A stretch of DNA of 11,007 nucleotides, taken from NCBI GenBank assembly GCA_963628785.1, contig CAVGGQ010000063.1, positions 1 to 11,007 of the forward strand, read 5' to 3'. This document shows positions 1-5,722 of this stretch, in pieces (the stretch's first letter is position 1; each line of letters opens with the position of its first letter). Source of the DNA: Apopatocola sp963628785. Lineage in GTDB: Bacteria > Bacillota > Clostridia > Oscillospirales > Oscillospiraceae. The position numbers were made by a program, and so were the translations under genes. The notes beneath the pieces were generated by a model. That model made no database searches and was not told where the DNA came from. It was given only the letters and a program-made list of their open reading frames with translations.

Positions 1-2
1 AT

Positions 3-62
3 ACCCGTAAAACACCGACTTTCGTGCAAAAAATTTCGCGATTAGAAGTGATGGACGGTTAA
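3..62 (+). CDS. C-terminal tail of a plus-strand reading frame, possibly a transposase (partial)
   Basis: The plus strand is open from the window edge to a TAA at 60-62 and encodes TRKTPTFVQKISRLEVMDG. It is too short for family recognition. It is the only candidate plus-strand gene here, it converges on mraY, and it stops 44 bases before the putative insertion-sequence end. That position fits the C-terminus of an IS transposase. It could also be a chance open frame of 19 codons. Confidence 0.3.
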   Translation, partial: TRKTPTFVQKISRLEVMDG

Positions 63-91
63 AGGACACCCCTTGAATCCCCAAAAGCTAT

Positions 92-106
92 TTATTCAGA
101 GGTTCC
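92..106 (-). repeat. Putative IS5-type terminal inverted repeat
   Basis: On the minus strand the bases are GGAACCTCTGAATAA. GGAA at the tip and GAATAA at positions 10-15 match the IS5 terminal repeat recalled from E. coli. The mraY stop codon (107-109) lies inside the adjacent TTAG/CTAA tetranucleotide, so insertion at this site would leave the MraY protein intact. Confidence 0.45.
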
Positions 107-1120
107 TTAGAAATTGTAGCGGCCGGTTACTCCGAGGAGTGAGAGGATGGCCATCAGGAGAGTTATGCCCGTGAAGAGAGCAAAAATCTGTTTTTCTTTC
201 CATTTGTGGCCGGTCCAGCCGCCCATTTCGAGATGGTGGTGGAAGGGGGCCATTTTGAAGATGCGCTTGCCATGAGTCGCCTTGAAGTAGGCGACCTGGA
301 TGATGTCCGAGAGCGTTTCGATGATGGGCATGATGCAGAGCGGTATGAGGATGAGCGGCATATCGAGCGCAAACGCGAGTCCCGAGATGCATCCGCCGAG
401 GAACAGGGAGCCGGTGTCGCCCATGAATACGCGGGCGGGGTTGAAGTTGTACACTAAGAATCCGAGCAGGGCGCCGACCATGCCGCTGGCGATTATGCCC
501 TGCGGCAGGAAGTCCTTGCCCCAGCAGAACACGATGGCCGTGAAGCAGAGGAACACCGGAATGCATGTGCCTGCCGCGAGGCCGTCGATGCCGTCGGTGA
601 TGTTCACGGCGTTAACCGTGCCGACAATGACGAAAGCGGCGAAGACAAAGTAGAGTGGTTCCGCTATGTCGATATAGGTGTTCCAGAACGGGATATAGAG
701 GCTCGGGCTGAGATAGCCGGTGAAGCGCAGGAGCAGGAGGAACGCCACGGCCGCGATGAGCTGCAGGAGGAATTTCATCTTTGCGCTCAGGCCGAGGTTC
801 TGCTTGTGGCGCAGCTTCTCATAGTCATCGAGAAAGCCGATGGCTCCGAATACAAGGCCAAATACCAAAACGAAAATGTGGCTCCATTGGCCTTCCGCCA
901 TGCAGCTGTATCCGACCGTCAGGCAGACGATCGCGATGGCGGCGATGAACATCAGTCCGCCCATCGTCGGGGTGCCGGTTTTGCTCATATGCCAGGTGGG
1001 ACCGTCTTCACGGATCTTCTGTCCCGCCTTGATTTTCCGCAGGTACGGTACAAGTACCGCGCCGATGGCGCTGGACAGACAGAATCCGACGACGAGCGCC
1101 ATGATCAGCTTCATAGTCAT
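107..1120 (-). CDS. mraY: Phospho-N-acetylmuramoyl-pentapeptide transferase MraY
   Basis: MraY transfers phospho-MurNAc-pentapeptide from UDP to undecaprenyl phosphate and makes lipid I on the cytoplasmic face of the membrane. The 337-residue product has the usual length and many hydrophobic segments. Family signatures are in order: KTGTPTMGG (47-55), the Asp pair of LDDYEK (98-99), NITDGIDGLAAG (173-184), FMGDTGS (232-238, with the third catalytic Asp at 235) and the HHH motif (294-296) of the last cytoplasmic loop. The first ATG is preceded by GGAG at a 7-base spacing; a second ATG lies two codons in. It starts 24 bp after murE, so the two are surely co-transcribed, and no murF lies between them. 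Its stop codon abuts the probable insertion-sequence end, which may cut off genes formerly downstream. Confidence 0.97.
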   Translation of the reverse strand: MTMKLIMALVVGFCLSSAIGAVLVPYLRKIKAGQKIREDGPTWHMSKTGTPTMGGLMFIAAIAIVCLTVGYSCMAEGQWSHIFVLVFGLVFGAIGFLDDYEKLRHKQNLGLSAKMKFLLQLIAAVAFLLLLRFTGYLSPSLYIPFWNTYIDIAEPLYFVFAAFVIVGTVNAVNITDGIDGLAAGTCIPVFLCFTAIVFCWGKDFLPQGIIASGMVGALLGFLVYNFNPARVFMGDTGSLFLGGCISGLAFALDMPLILIPLCIMPIIETLSDIIQVAYFKATHGKRIFKMAPFHHHLEMGGWTGHKWKEKQIFALFTGITLLMAILSLLGVTGRYNF

Positions 1121-1144
1121 GCTTTTTCTCCGTACCCTTCTCTC

Positions 1145-2602
1145 TTATGCGCGCTTCGCCCGTTCGGCGAGATAGTCTGCCACGATTTCGCGCTCGTCCA
1201 TGTGGATCTTCTCATGGCCGATGATCTGGTAATCCTCGTGGCCTTTACCGCACAGGAGGATCACATCTTCCGGCTCGTGGTGGTCGATGGCCCAGCGGAT
1301 GGCGGCGGGGCGGTCACAGATGACCTCATAGGGGGCTTTCCCCTCTTTTACGCCGGGGAGGATCTCCTCGATGATGCTCATCGGCTCCTCGGTGCGCGGG
1401 TTGTCGCTCGTGACGATGACGAAGTCAGCGATGTCCGCGGCGATCTTGCCCATGATGGGGCGCTTCTTGCGGTCGCGGTCACCGCCGCAGCCGAAGAGCA
1501 TAACGAGCCGCTTCGGCGCAATGCCGCGCAGCGTGGTGAGAACATTTTCAATGGCGTCGGGCGTGACGGCGTAGTCGATGAAGATGCTGTAGTCGCCGTC
1601 CGTCGGCACGGGCTCTACGCGGCCCTTCGCGCCGTGCGCCGTTTCGAGAGCCGCAGCGGCATCGGCGAGTGAGACGCCCAGAAGACGCGCGCAGGAGATG
1701 GCCGCGAGGGCATTGTATACGGAAAACTGTCCCGGGAGCGTGGTCTTCACGCGGACGAGCTCCCCCTGTTCCAGCGCGCAGAAGCGCACGCCCGAGGGAG
1801 CCAGACGGATGTCCCGTGCCGTGAGCGACGCATCATCGTGCTTGGCGGAGAAGAGATATACAGGCTGCGGAGCGTCCCTGAGGATCGTATCCGTCCACTC
1901 GTCATCCGCATTAGCCACCGCCTTTACGCACATGGGGAAAAGAAGCGATTTGGCGCGGGCATACTCCTCCATCGTGCCGTGGAAATCGAGATGGTCCTGC
2001 GTGAGATTGGTAAAGAGACCGACAGCGAAGTGCACGCCGACCACGCGGTGGAGCACCAGCGAGTGGGAGGACACCTCCATCACGCAGTGGGTGCAGCCGC
2101 TGTCCGCCATTCGGCGGAAAAGTGCCTGCAGGTCGCTCGATTCCGGCGTGGTGTGCTCAGAATGAAATTCCTCATCACCGATCATATTCGAGATACTGCC
2201 GATGAGACCGACCTTTGCGCCGAGTGTCTTTTCGAGGATCTGTTTTACGAGGATGGTCGTGGTGGTCTTGCCGTTTGTGCCCGTGATGCCGATGACCTTC
2301 ATGTCGTGGCTCGGGTCGCGATAAAAGTTTTTGGCGGCGAGCGCGAGACCGAGGCGGCTGTCGTCGGTACGGATATACGGCACATCGACCGTGGGCGCTT
2401 CCTCGCACAGTACGGCGGCGCAGCCTTTTTCCGCCGCCATGGGGATGTATTTATGTCCGTCGGACTCAAAGCCGCGCACGGCGACAAAGAGATCTCCGCG
2501 CTTCACGCTGCGGGAATCATAGCAGATGCCCGTGATCTCCGTATCGTCGGACGCAGTGCCCGAAAGGATGTTGATATCTTTTAAAATTTCCGAAAGTTTC
2601 AT
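1145..2602 (-). CDS. murE: UDP-MurNAc-tripeptide synthetase MurE (meso-diaminopimelate type)
   Basis: MurE is the cytoplasmic ATP-dependent ligase that adds the third residue to UDP-MurNAc-L-Ala-D-Glu. The 485-residue protein has the three Mur-ligase domains: an N-terminal domain with YDSRSVKRGDLF (28-39), the central ATPase with the P-loop GITGTNGKTTT (105-115), HTTPESSD (150-157), MEVSSHS (175-181), DHLDFHG (203-209) and the Lys218 expected to be carbamylated, then the C-terminal domain with DNPR (400-403) and GKGHED (452-457). DNPR is the known mark of enzymes selecting meso-diaminopimelate, so the peptide stem is predicted to be of that type. One oddity is that the nearly invariant DYAHTPDA motif reads DYAVTPDA, with Val at 346. 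The ATG start has GAGG 7 bases upstream. It follows the small membrane-protein gene by 36 bp. Confidence 0.97.
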   Translation of the reverse strand: MKLSEILKDINILSGTASDDTEITGICYDSRSVKRGDLFVAVRGFESDGHKYIPMAAEKGCAAVLCEEAPTVDVPYIRTDDSRLGLALAAKNFYRDPSHDMKVIGITGTNGKTTTTILVKQILEKTLGAKVGLIGSISNMIGDEEFHSEHTTPESSDLQALFRRMADSGCTHCVMEVSSHSLVLHRVVGVHFAVGLFTNLTQDHLDFHGTMEEYARAKSLLFPMCVKAVANADDEWTDTILRDAPQPVYLFSAKHDDASLTARDIRLAPSGVRFCALEQGELVRVKTTLPGQFSVYNALAAISCARLLGVSLADAAAALETAHGAKGRVEPVPTDGDYSIFIDYAVTPDAIENVLTTLRGIAPKRLVMLFGCGGDRDRKKRPIMGKIAADIADFVIVTSDNPRTEEPMSIIEEILPGVKEGKAPYEVICDRPAAIRWAIDHHEPEDVILLCGKGHEDYQIIGHEKIHMDEREIVADYLAERAKRA

Positions 2603-2638
2603 TGTGTTTCCTCACTGATCTTGCGTTGGGCGTGCCAG

Positions 2639-3058
2639 TCAGAACTCTCCTCGAAGTGTTCCGACGAGCGTTTCCCAGGCGGTTTCCAGACCCCGGCCAC
2701 GGCGGGCATGGAGTACCGTGATGCTGTCGGCGGTCTCCGCGCTCATATCGGCGGCGGTCTCCGCCGTCGGTGTGTCGGCTGCCGCGGACTTGTCCGGTCC
2801 AGCAATGAAAAGGAGACCGAAAAACAGCATGGCAGCCGCCAGCACGGCGGCGATGGTCGGCAGAGCGCGGCTGCGGCGGCGCGGCTTTTTCGTCTTCGGC
2901 TCTACGGCGCGTCCGTCCCAGTAGCGTCCAGCAAAGCGGTCGGCAATGAGCGGCAGCTCACGTGTATCCTCATCCATGATGGGGTAGCTGCGGGTCTCCC
3001 GGCTCCCCGATACGGGAGCAAAGACCGCGGTTTTCTGTTCGGATGATGTGCTGTTCAC
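2639..3058 (-). CDS. Small single-pass membrane protein in the ftsL/ftsI position
   Basis: I do not recognise a family. The 139-residue product has an acidic, probably disordered cytoplasmic N-terminus, a basic cluster KTKKPRRRSR (55-64), one hydrophobic segment at about 66-87, an Ala/Thr-rich extracytoplasmic linker (91-112) and a short basic then amphipathic end (118-139). The topology (N-terminus inside, one pass) and place between rsmH and murE are those of FtsL, the small divisome protein. However, the long heptad coiled coil normally following the FtsL membrane segment is not apparent; only a short tail is present. The start is GTG at 3058, with a weak AGGGTGG nine bases upstream and 25 bp after rsmH; the next ATG is at codon 28. 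An N-terminally placed division or wall-synthesis accessory role is inferred from position only. Confidence 0.8.
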   Translation of the reverse strand: MNSTSSEQKTAVFAPVSGSRETRSYPIMDEDTRELPLIADRFAGRYWDGRAVEPKTKKPRRRSRALPTIAAVLAAAMLFFGLLFIAGPDKSAAADTPTAETAADMSAETADSITVLHARRGRGLETAWETLVGTLRGEF

Positions 3059-3083
3059 GGCGTTGTTCCACCCTTTGATTTTG

Positions 3084-4010
3084 TCAGATTCTTTCGGCGA
3101 CGCGAAGTCTGGCGCTTCGTGCGCGCGGGTTTTCCTCGAGTTCTTCTTCCGAGGCAGTGATGGGCTTTGTGACGGTCTTCATGGCTTTCACGAAGCCGCA
3201 CACGCATACGGGAAAGTCGCGTGGGCAGGTGCATCCGTCCTCGCGTTCGCGGATGGCGGTTTTCACGATGCGGTCCTCAAGTGAGTGGAAGCTGATGACA
3301 CATAGTCTTCCGCCCGGAGCAAGGCGGTTCATGGCGGTGAGAAGCATTTCGCGCTCGGCCTCGAGCTCGTCGTTCACGGCGATGCGGATGGCCTGAAAGC
3401 TGCGTTTGGCAGGATGCTGCTTTTCGCGGAGCGCCGCGCCGGGCATAGCACCCTTGATGATGTTCACAAGTTCCAGTGTGGTTTCGATCGGTTTTTTCTC
3501 CCGGGCACGGACAATGTTGGCAGCAATGCGTGAGGCGTAGCGTTCCTCGCCGTAATCGCGCAGGATACGCACGAGCTCCCGCTCCGGCCAAGTGTTTACG
3601 ACAGTCCATGCCGTCACGGGTGCGGTCTGATCCATACGCATATCGAGCGGTGCGTCTGCCATGTAGGAGAAGCCGCGCTCGGCTTCATCGAGCTGCGGCG
3701 AGGAAACGCCGAGGTCGAAGAGCATGCCGTCTACGCGGTCAATGCCGAGAGAGTCGAGAATATTGCCGAGGTCGCGGAAGTTGCCGTGTACGAAAGTGAT
3801 GCACTCGCTCCACGGTGCCAGGTGCTCTTTCGAGCGTTCAATGGCCGTCTCATCCCGGTCGATGGCGATGAGCCGTCCGGTAGTGAGGCGCTTGACGATC
3901 TCCATTGAGTGGCCGCCGAGGCCGAGTGTGCCGTCGACATAGATGCCGTCCGGGCGGATATTCAGGTTTTCAATGCACTCATGCAGCAGTACGCTTTTAT
4001 GCTCCGCCAT
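3084..4010 (-). CDS. rsmH: 16S rRNA (cytosine-1402-N4)-methyltransferase RsmH
   Basis: RsmH (formerly MraW) methylates N4 of C1402 in the decoding centre of 16S rRNA using S-adenosylmethionine. The 308-residue length is typical. Visible signatures are the N-terminal HKSVLLHE (4-11), the SAM-binding VDGTLGLGGHS (25-35), LIAIDRDE (47-54), FDLGVSSPQLD (98-108), PLDMRMD (121-127), AKRSFQAIRIAVNDEL (201-216), ISFHSLEDRIVK (239-250) and the Cys-rich CTCPRDFPVCVCG (260-272) found in the family. Its ATG lies one base beyond the mraZ stop (TGA-T-ATG), with the ribosome binding site GGAG inside the mraZ 3' end, which suggests translational coupling. This mraZ-rsmH pairing is the conserved head of the division and cell wall cluster. 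Confidence 0.97.
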   Translation of the reverse strand: MAEHKSVLLHECIENLNIRPDGIYVDGTLGLGGHSMEIVKRLTTGRLIAIDRDETAIERSKEHLAPWSECITFVHGNFRDLGNILDSLGIDRVDGMLFDLGVSSPQLDEAERGFSYMADAPLDMRMDQTAPVTAWTVVNTWPERELVRILRDYGEERYASRIAANIVRAREKKPIETTLELVNIIKGAMPGAALREKQHPAKRSFQAIRIAVNDELEAEREMLLTAMNRLAPGGRLCVISFHSLEDRIVKTAIREREDGCTCPRDFPVCVCGFVKAMKTVTKPITASEEELEENPRARSARLRVAERI

Positions 4011-4011
4011 A

Positions 4012-4428
4012 TCAGAACTCCAATTCTTCCATCACGGAAGCGATGTTTTCTGGGGTCATTTCCGCATCGTGGATCTCTTTCCACCGTGCGGTGTCCCAGA
4101 GCTCTGCGTGGTTGTTGCAGCCGACGACGGTCACATCCTTTTCAAGACCCGCATACTCGCGCAGCGTCTGCGGCAGTAGGATGCGGCCCTGCGCATCGGC
4201 TTCGCAGCGCGCGGCAAAGGCAAAGAGCGGACGCATTTTGAGCTGCTTTACGTAGGGCATGGCGTCCACCTTTTCGGAGAAGCGCTGCCAGTTTTCGGCA
4301 CTGTAGGCCGAGAGGCATTTGTCCATGGAGAGCGTCACATAAAAAACGTTCCCCAGTTCCTCGCGAAGACGGGCGGGCACGGCCAGGCGTCCTTTCGTGT
4401 CGAGCGTGTGCATATATTCTCCTGTCAT
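4012..4428 (-). CDS. mraZ: Transcriptional regulator MraZ
   Basis: MraZ is a DNA-binding protein that forms ring oligomers and controls its own operon. The 138-residue product has the two tandem AbrB-like half domains, each with the DxxGR signature: DTKGR at 10-14 and DAQGR at 78-82. The frame is open further upstream to an ATG at 4479, but the start chosen here is ATG 4428. It gives the family-typical N-terminus MTGEYMHTLDTKGRL and has a strong AAAGGAGG eight bases before it. The upstream ATG would also place the protein start within the predicted operator. Likely autoregulation is read from the GTGGG boxes just upstream. Confidence 0.96.
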   Translation of the reverse strand: MTGEYMHTLDTKGRLAVPARLREELGNVFYVTLSMDKCLSAYSAENWQRFSEKVDAMPYVKQLKMRPLFAFAARCEADAQGRILLPQTLREYAGLEKDVTVVGCNNHAELWDTARWKEIHDAEMTPENIASVMEELEF

Positions 4429-4436
4429 GCCGGACG

Positions 4437-4444
4437 CCTCCTTT
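4437..4444 (-). promoter_or_regulatory. Ribosome binding site of mraZ
   Basis: The minus strand reads AAAGGAGG followed by 8 bases and ATG at 4428. It is the strongest Shine-Dalgarno sequence in the operon and decides the mraZ start against the longer open frame beginning at 4479. Confidence 0.9.
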
Positions 4445-4452
4445 CGGCTCTT

Positions 4453-4479
4453 GTGGGAGTTTGATGCACTTTCTCCCAC
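4453..4479 (-). promoter_or_regulatory. Inverted repeat in the mraZ leader
   Basis: A perfect 7-bp inverted repeat (GTGGGAG at 4479-4473 and CTCCCAC at 4459-4453, minus-strand reading) encloses 13 bases and ends 8 bases before the mraZ ribosome binding site. One arm is also the second MraZ box, so the element could be an extra, inverted operator half, an RNA hairpin near the ribosome binding site, or both. Confidence 0.5.
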
Positions 4480-4490
4480 TCTTCCCCACT
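4461..4490 (-). promoter_or_regulatory. MraZ operator: three boxes at 10-bp spacing
   Basis: The minus strand reads AGTGGGGAAG, AGTGGGAGAA, AGTGCATCAA in exact succession. Known MraZ operators consist of several TGGG-type direct repeats with 5-bp gaps, that is one box per helical turn on one DNA face. Two boxes here carry GTGGG and the third only AGTG, in an A-rich context (AAAGTG). They lie just downstream of the predicted start of transcription, where bound MraZ would hinder initiation or escape. Confidence 0.85.
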
Positions 4491-4500
4491 ATGTGGCTCT

Positions 4501-4529
4501 ATTATAAAAGCCGAGCGCCAAAAAAACAA
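4501..4529 (-). promoter_or_regulatory. Sigma-A promoter of the mra operon
   Basis: The minus strand has a perfect -10 box TATAAT (4506-4501) and a -35 box TTGTTT (4529-4524) with a 17-bp spacer. Transcription should start near 4494, giving a leader of about 65 bases that carries the MraZ boxes. No other promoter-like pair is evident further down the operon. Confidence 0.8.
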
Positions 4530-4539
4530 GTGTGCAAAT

Positions 4540-4565
4540 CCGCCGAAAAAACGGCGGTTTTCTTT
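4540..4565 (+). terminator. Hairpin with plus-strand T-tract upstream of the mra promoter
   Basis: The plus strand reads CCGCCG, AAAAAA, CGGCGG and then TTTTCTTT, a compact intrinsic-terminator shape. It points against the genes, as the T-run is on the plus-strand side and the minus-strand side has only ATTTG. It sits 10 bp upstream of the mra -35 box. It may stop antisense transcription coming out of mraZ, or may have another role at the promoter. Confidence 0.5.
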
Positions 4566-4595
4566 ACATGCATCTATATATCGGAAAAAACGGGG

Positions 4596-4642
4596 CAAAA
4601 AGCTCCGCCGTGGCGCAAAATATAGTGCATCACGGCGGAGCT
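4596..4642 (-). terminator. Intrinsic terminator after the uvrC-rsmD-coaD unit
   Basis: A perfect 12-bp stem (AGCTCCGCCGTG at 4601-4612, its complement at 4631-4642) encloses an 18-base loop and is followed on the minus strand by TTTTTGCCCCGTTTTTT. It lies 66 bp beyond the coiled-coil gene's stop and separates this unit from the mra promoter. The shorter T-run (TTT) on the plus side makes weaker bidirectional action possible. Confidence 0.85.
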
Positions 4643-4708
4643 TTCAATTAATTGACAAATGGTTACGGTTTCGTGCCGGAAAATCGCCTTACGGGAGAAT
4701 TTGATGCG

Positions 4709-5233
4709 TTACTGTCCGAGGAAATCGCTGTCTTCGACATCCTGCAGTGTTACATCGGCCGTTCCCTCCGGTTCGGGGGCATAGGCGGCGCGGAACTGCG
4801 TGCGCTTCTGGCGTACTTCCTCAAGGGCTTTGGCAATGCCCTCTTCCGTCTGGCGGAGCGCATCGTCGAGAAAAGCGCCGGCGGCGCGTTCGGTGGCGCG
4901 GCACTTTTCTTCGGTTTCCTTAAGCTTGGCTTCCGCACGGCTCTTGGCCTCGTTGTAGACGTTCTCCTTGTCGAGCATTTCGGCGGCTTCCTTCTGTGCG
5001 GAAGAACGGATGTTCTCCGCTTCCTGCTTCGCGTTCGCGACAAACTCATCGCGCGCGTTGACGAGGCGGCGTGCTTCACTCAGCTCCATCGGGAGCGTGG
5101 CTTTCAGATCATCGAGAAGGTTGAGGGCTTTGTCGCGCTCGACAATGCACTTGTCGTTTCCCAGAGGGACGCCCCAGGCCTCCGCGATCATATTGTAGAG
5201 CATATCGATGATATCGAGTGCGTGGTTTTCCAT
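4709..5233 (-). CDS. Coiled-coil protein of unknown function, conserved next to coaD
   Basis: The 174-residue product has a short hydrophobic N-terminal helix region (1-25), a charged Lys/Glu/Ala-rich helical core at about 50-155 that should form a long coiled coil, and an acidic C-terminal tail ending in EDSDFLGQ. There is no signal peptide or membrane segment. From memory, proteins of this make-up (an N-terminal MEN-xx-II pattern, LPxEL, then Glu/Lys-rich helix, often annotated loosely as ATPase or ATP-synthase-B-like) follow coaD in many Clostridia; that label comes from coiled-coil similarity and no nucleotide-binding motif is present here. The gene starts 3 bp after the coaD stop, and its AGGAGG ribosome binding site lies inside the coaD 3' end, so it is translated with coaD. 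A DivIVA-like scaffold role is possible but unproven. Confidence 0.85.
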   Translation of the reverse strand: MENHALDIIDMLYNMIAEAWGVPLGNDKCIVERDKALNLLDDLKATLPMELSEARRLVNARDEFVANAKQEAENIRSSAQKEAAEMLDKENVYNEAKSRAEAKLKETEEKCRATERAAGAFLDDALRQTEEGIAKALEEVRQKRTQFRAAYAPEPEGTADVTLQDVEDSDFLGQ

Positions 5234-5236
5234 CGC

Positions 5237-5722
5237 TTATTTCCTCCTGTTCAATCTTATCATCAGTTCATCGAAGATCTCTGCGGGAACAAAGGCGGAG
5301 ATATCGCCGCCGTAGCTTGCGATCTCGCGGACAGTGGTGGAGCTGAGGTACATGTACCGTTCATCGGAAGCCAGAAACATGGTCTCCATCTTCGGGTAGA
5401 GCTTTTTGTTGGTGAGCGACATCATGAACTCGTATTCGAAATCCGAAAGAGCCCGCAGCCCGCGCACAACGATGGGATTTTCGTATCGGGCGACGTAATC
5501 CACGAGGAGTCCCGTCCATGTGTCAACCGTAACATTGGGAAGGGATGCTGTAACACGCTTTACCTGGTCGAGGCGCTCCTCGACCGTGAAGGAGGGGTGC
5601 TTTGCGGGATTGACCACAATGCACACCACAACGCGGTCAAACATTTTTGAAGCGCGGCGGATCATGTCCAAGTGGCCGATGGTGATCGGGTCAAAGCTGC
5701 CCGGATAAATTGCTGTCTGCAT
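5237..5722 (-). CDS. coaD: Phosphopantetheine adenylyltransferase CoaD
   Basis: CoaD joins 4'-phosphopantetheine and ATP to dephospho-CoA, the penultimate step of coenzyme A synthesis in the cytoplasm. The 161 residues match the family's usual size of about 160. The nucleotidyltransferase signatures are GSFDPITIGH (8-17, the TxGH motif) and YLSSTTVRE (125-133, the ISSTxVR type). VVRGLRALSDFEYE (85-98) is also typical of the family. The ATG shares one base with the rsmD stop (TGATG), so the pair is translationally coupled. The rsmD-coaD pairing is common in Firmicutes and other bacteria. Confidence 0.97.
   Translation of the reverse strand: MQTAIYPGSFDPITIGHLDMIRRASKMFDRVVVCIVVNPAKHPSFTVEERLDQVKRVTASLPNVTVDTWTGLLVDYVARYENPIVVRGLRALSDFEYEFMMSLTNKKLYPKMETMFLASDERYMYLSSTTVREIASYGGDISAFVPAEIFDELMIRLNRRK

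Larger units (their letters stand above)
1..106 (+). mobile_element. End of a probable IS5-family insertion sequence (partial)
   Basis: This is the only stretch of the window whose composition and content do not fit the GC-rich operon. Read on the minus strand it begins directly after the mraY stop with GGAACCTCTGAATAAATAG. The first 15 bases match the IS5 terminal repeat as I remember it (GGAAGGTGCGAATAA) at 11 positions. The adjoining tetranucleotide at 107-110 is TTAG, which fits the YTAR target that IS5-group elements duplicate. A plus-strand frame stops at 62, as a transposase ending just inside its terminal repeat would. The element runs out of the left edge, so its other end, the target duplication and the transposase cannot be checked. 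The alternative is an ordinary AT-richer spacer before the next division gene; no start codon or ribosome binding site for such a gene is visible. Confidence 0.5.

Noticed and set aside
806..2584. Plus-strand open frames of 288 and 248 codons opposite mraY and murE
   Set aside because: Both are shadows of highly conserved enzymes; the 288-codon frame bridges the mraY-murE junction, which no real gene would be expected to do.
4429..4479. N-terminal extension of MraZ from ATG 4479
   Set aside because: The 17 extra residues have no counterpart in MraZ, and the strong AAAGGAGG serves the internal ATG at 4428. The extension would also overlay the operator boxes.
4644..4680. TTGACA at about 4653-4658 on the plus strand as a -35 box
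   Set aside because: No -10-like hexamer follows at 16-18 bp and no plus-strand gene lies downstream.
4652..5650. A 332-codon plus-strand open frame opposite the coiled-coil gene and coaD
   Set aside because: It runs across two well-supported minus-strand genes and the gap between them, has no recognisable motif, and is the expected antisense shadow in GC-rich coding DNA.
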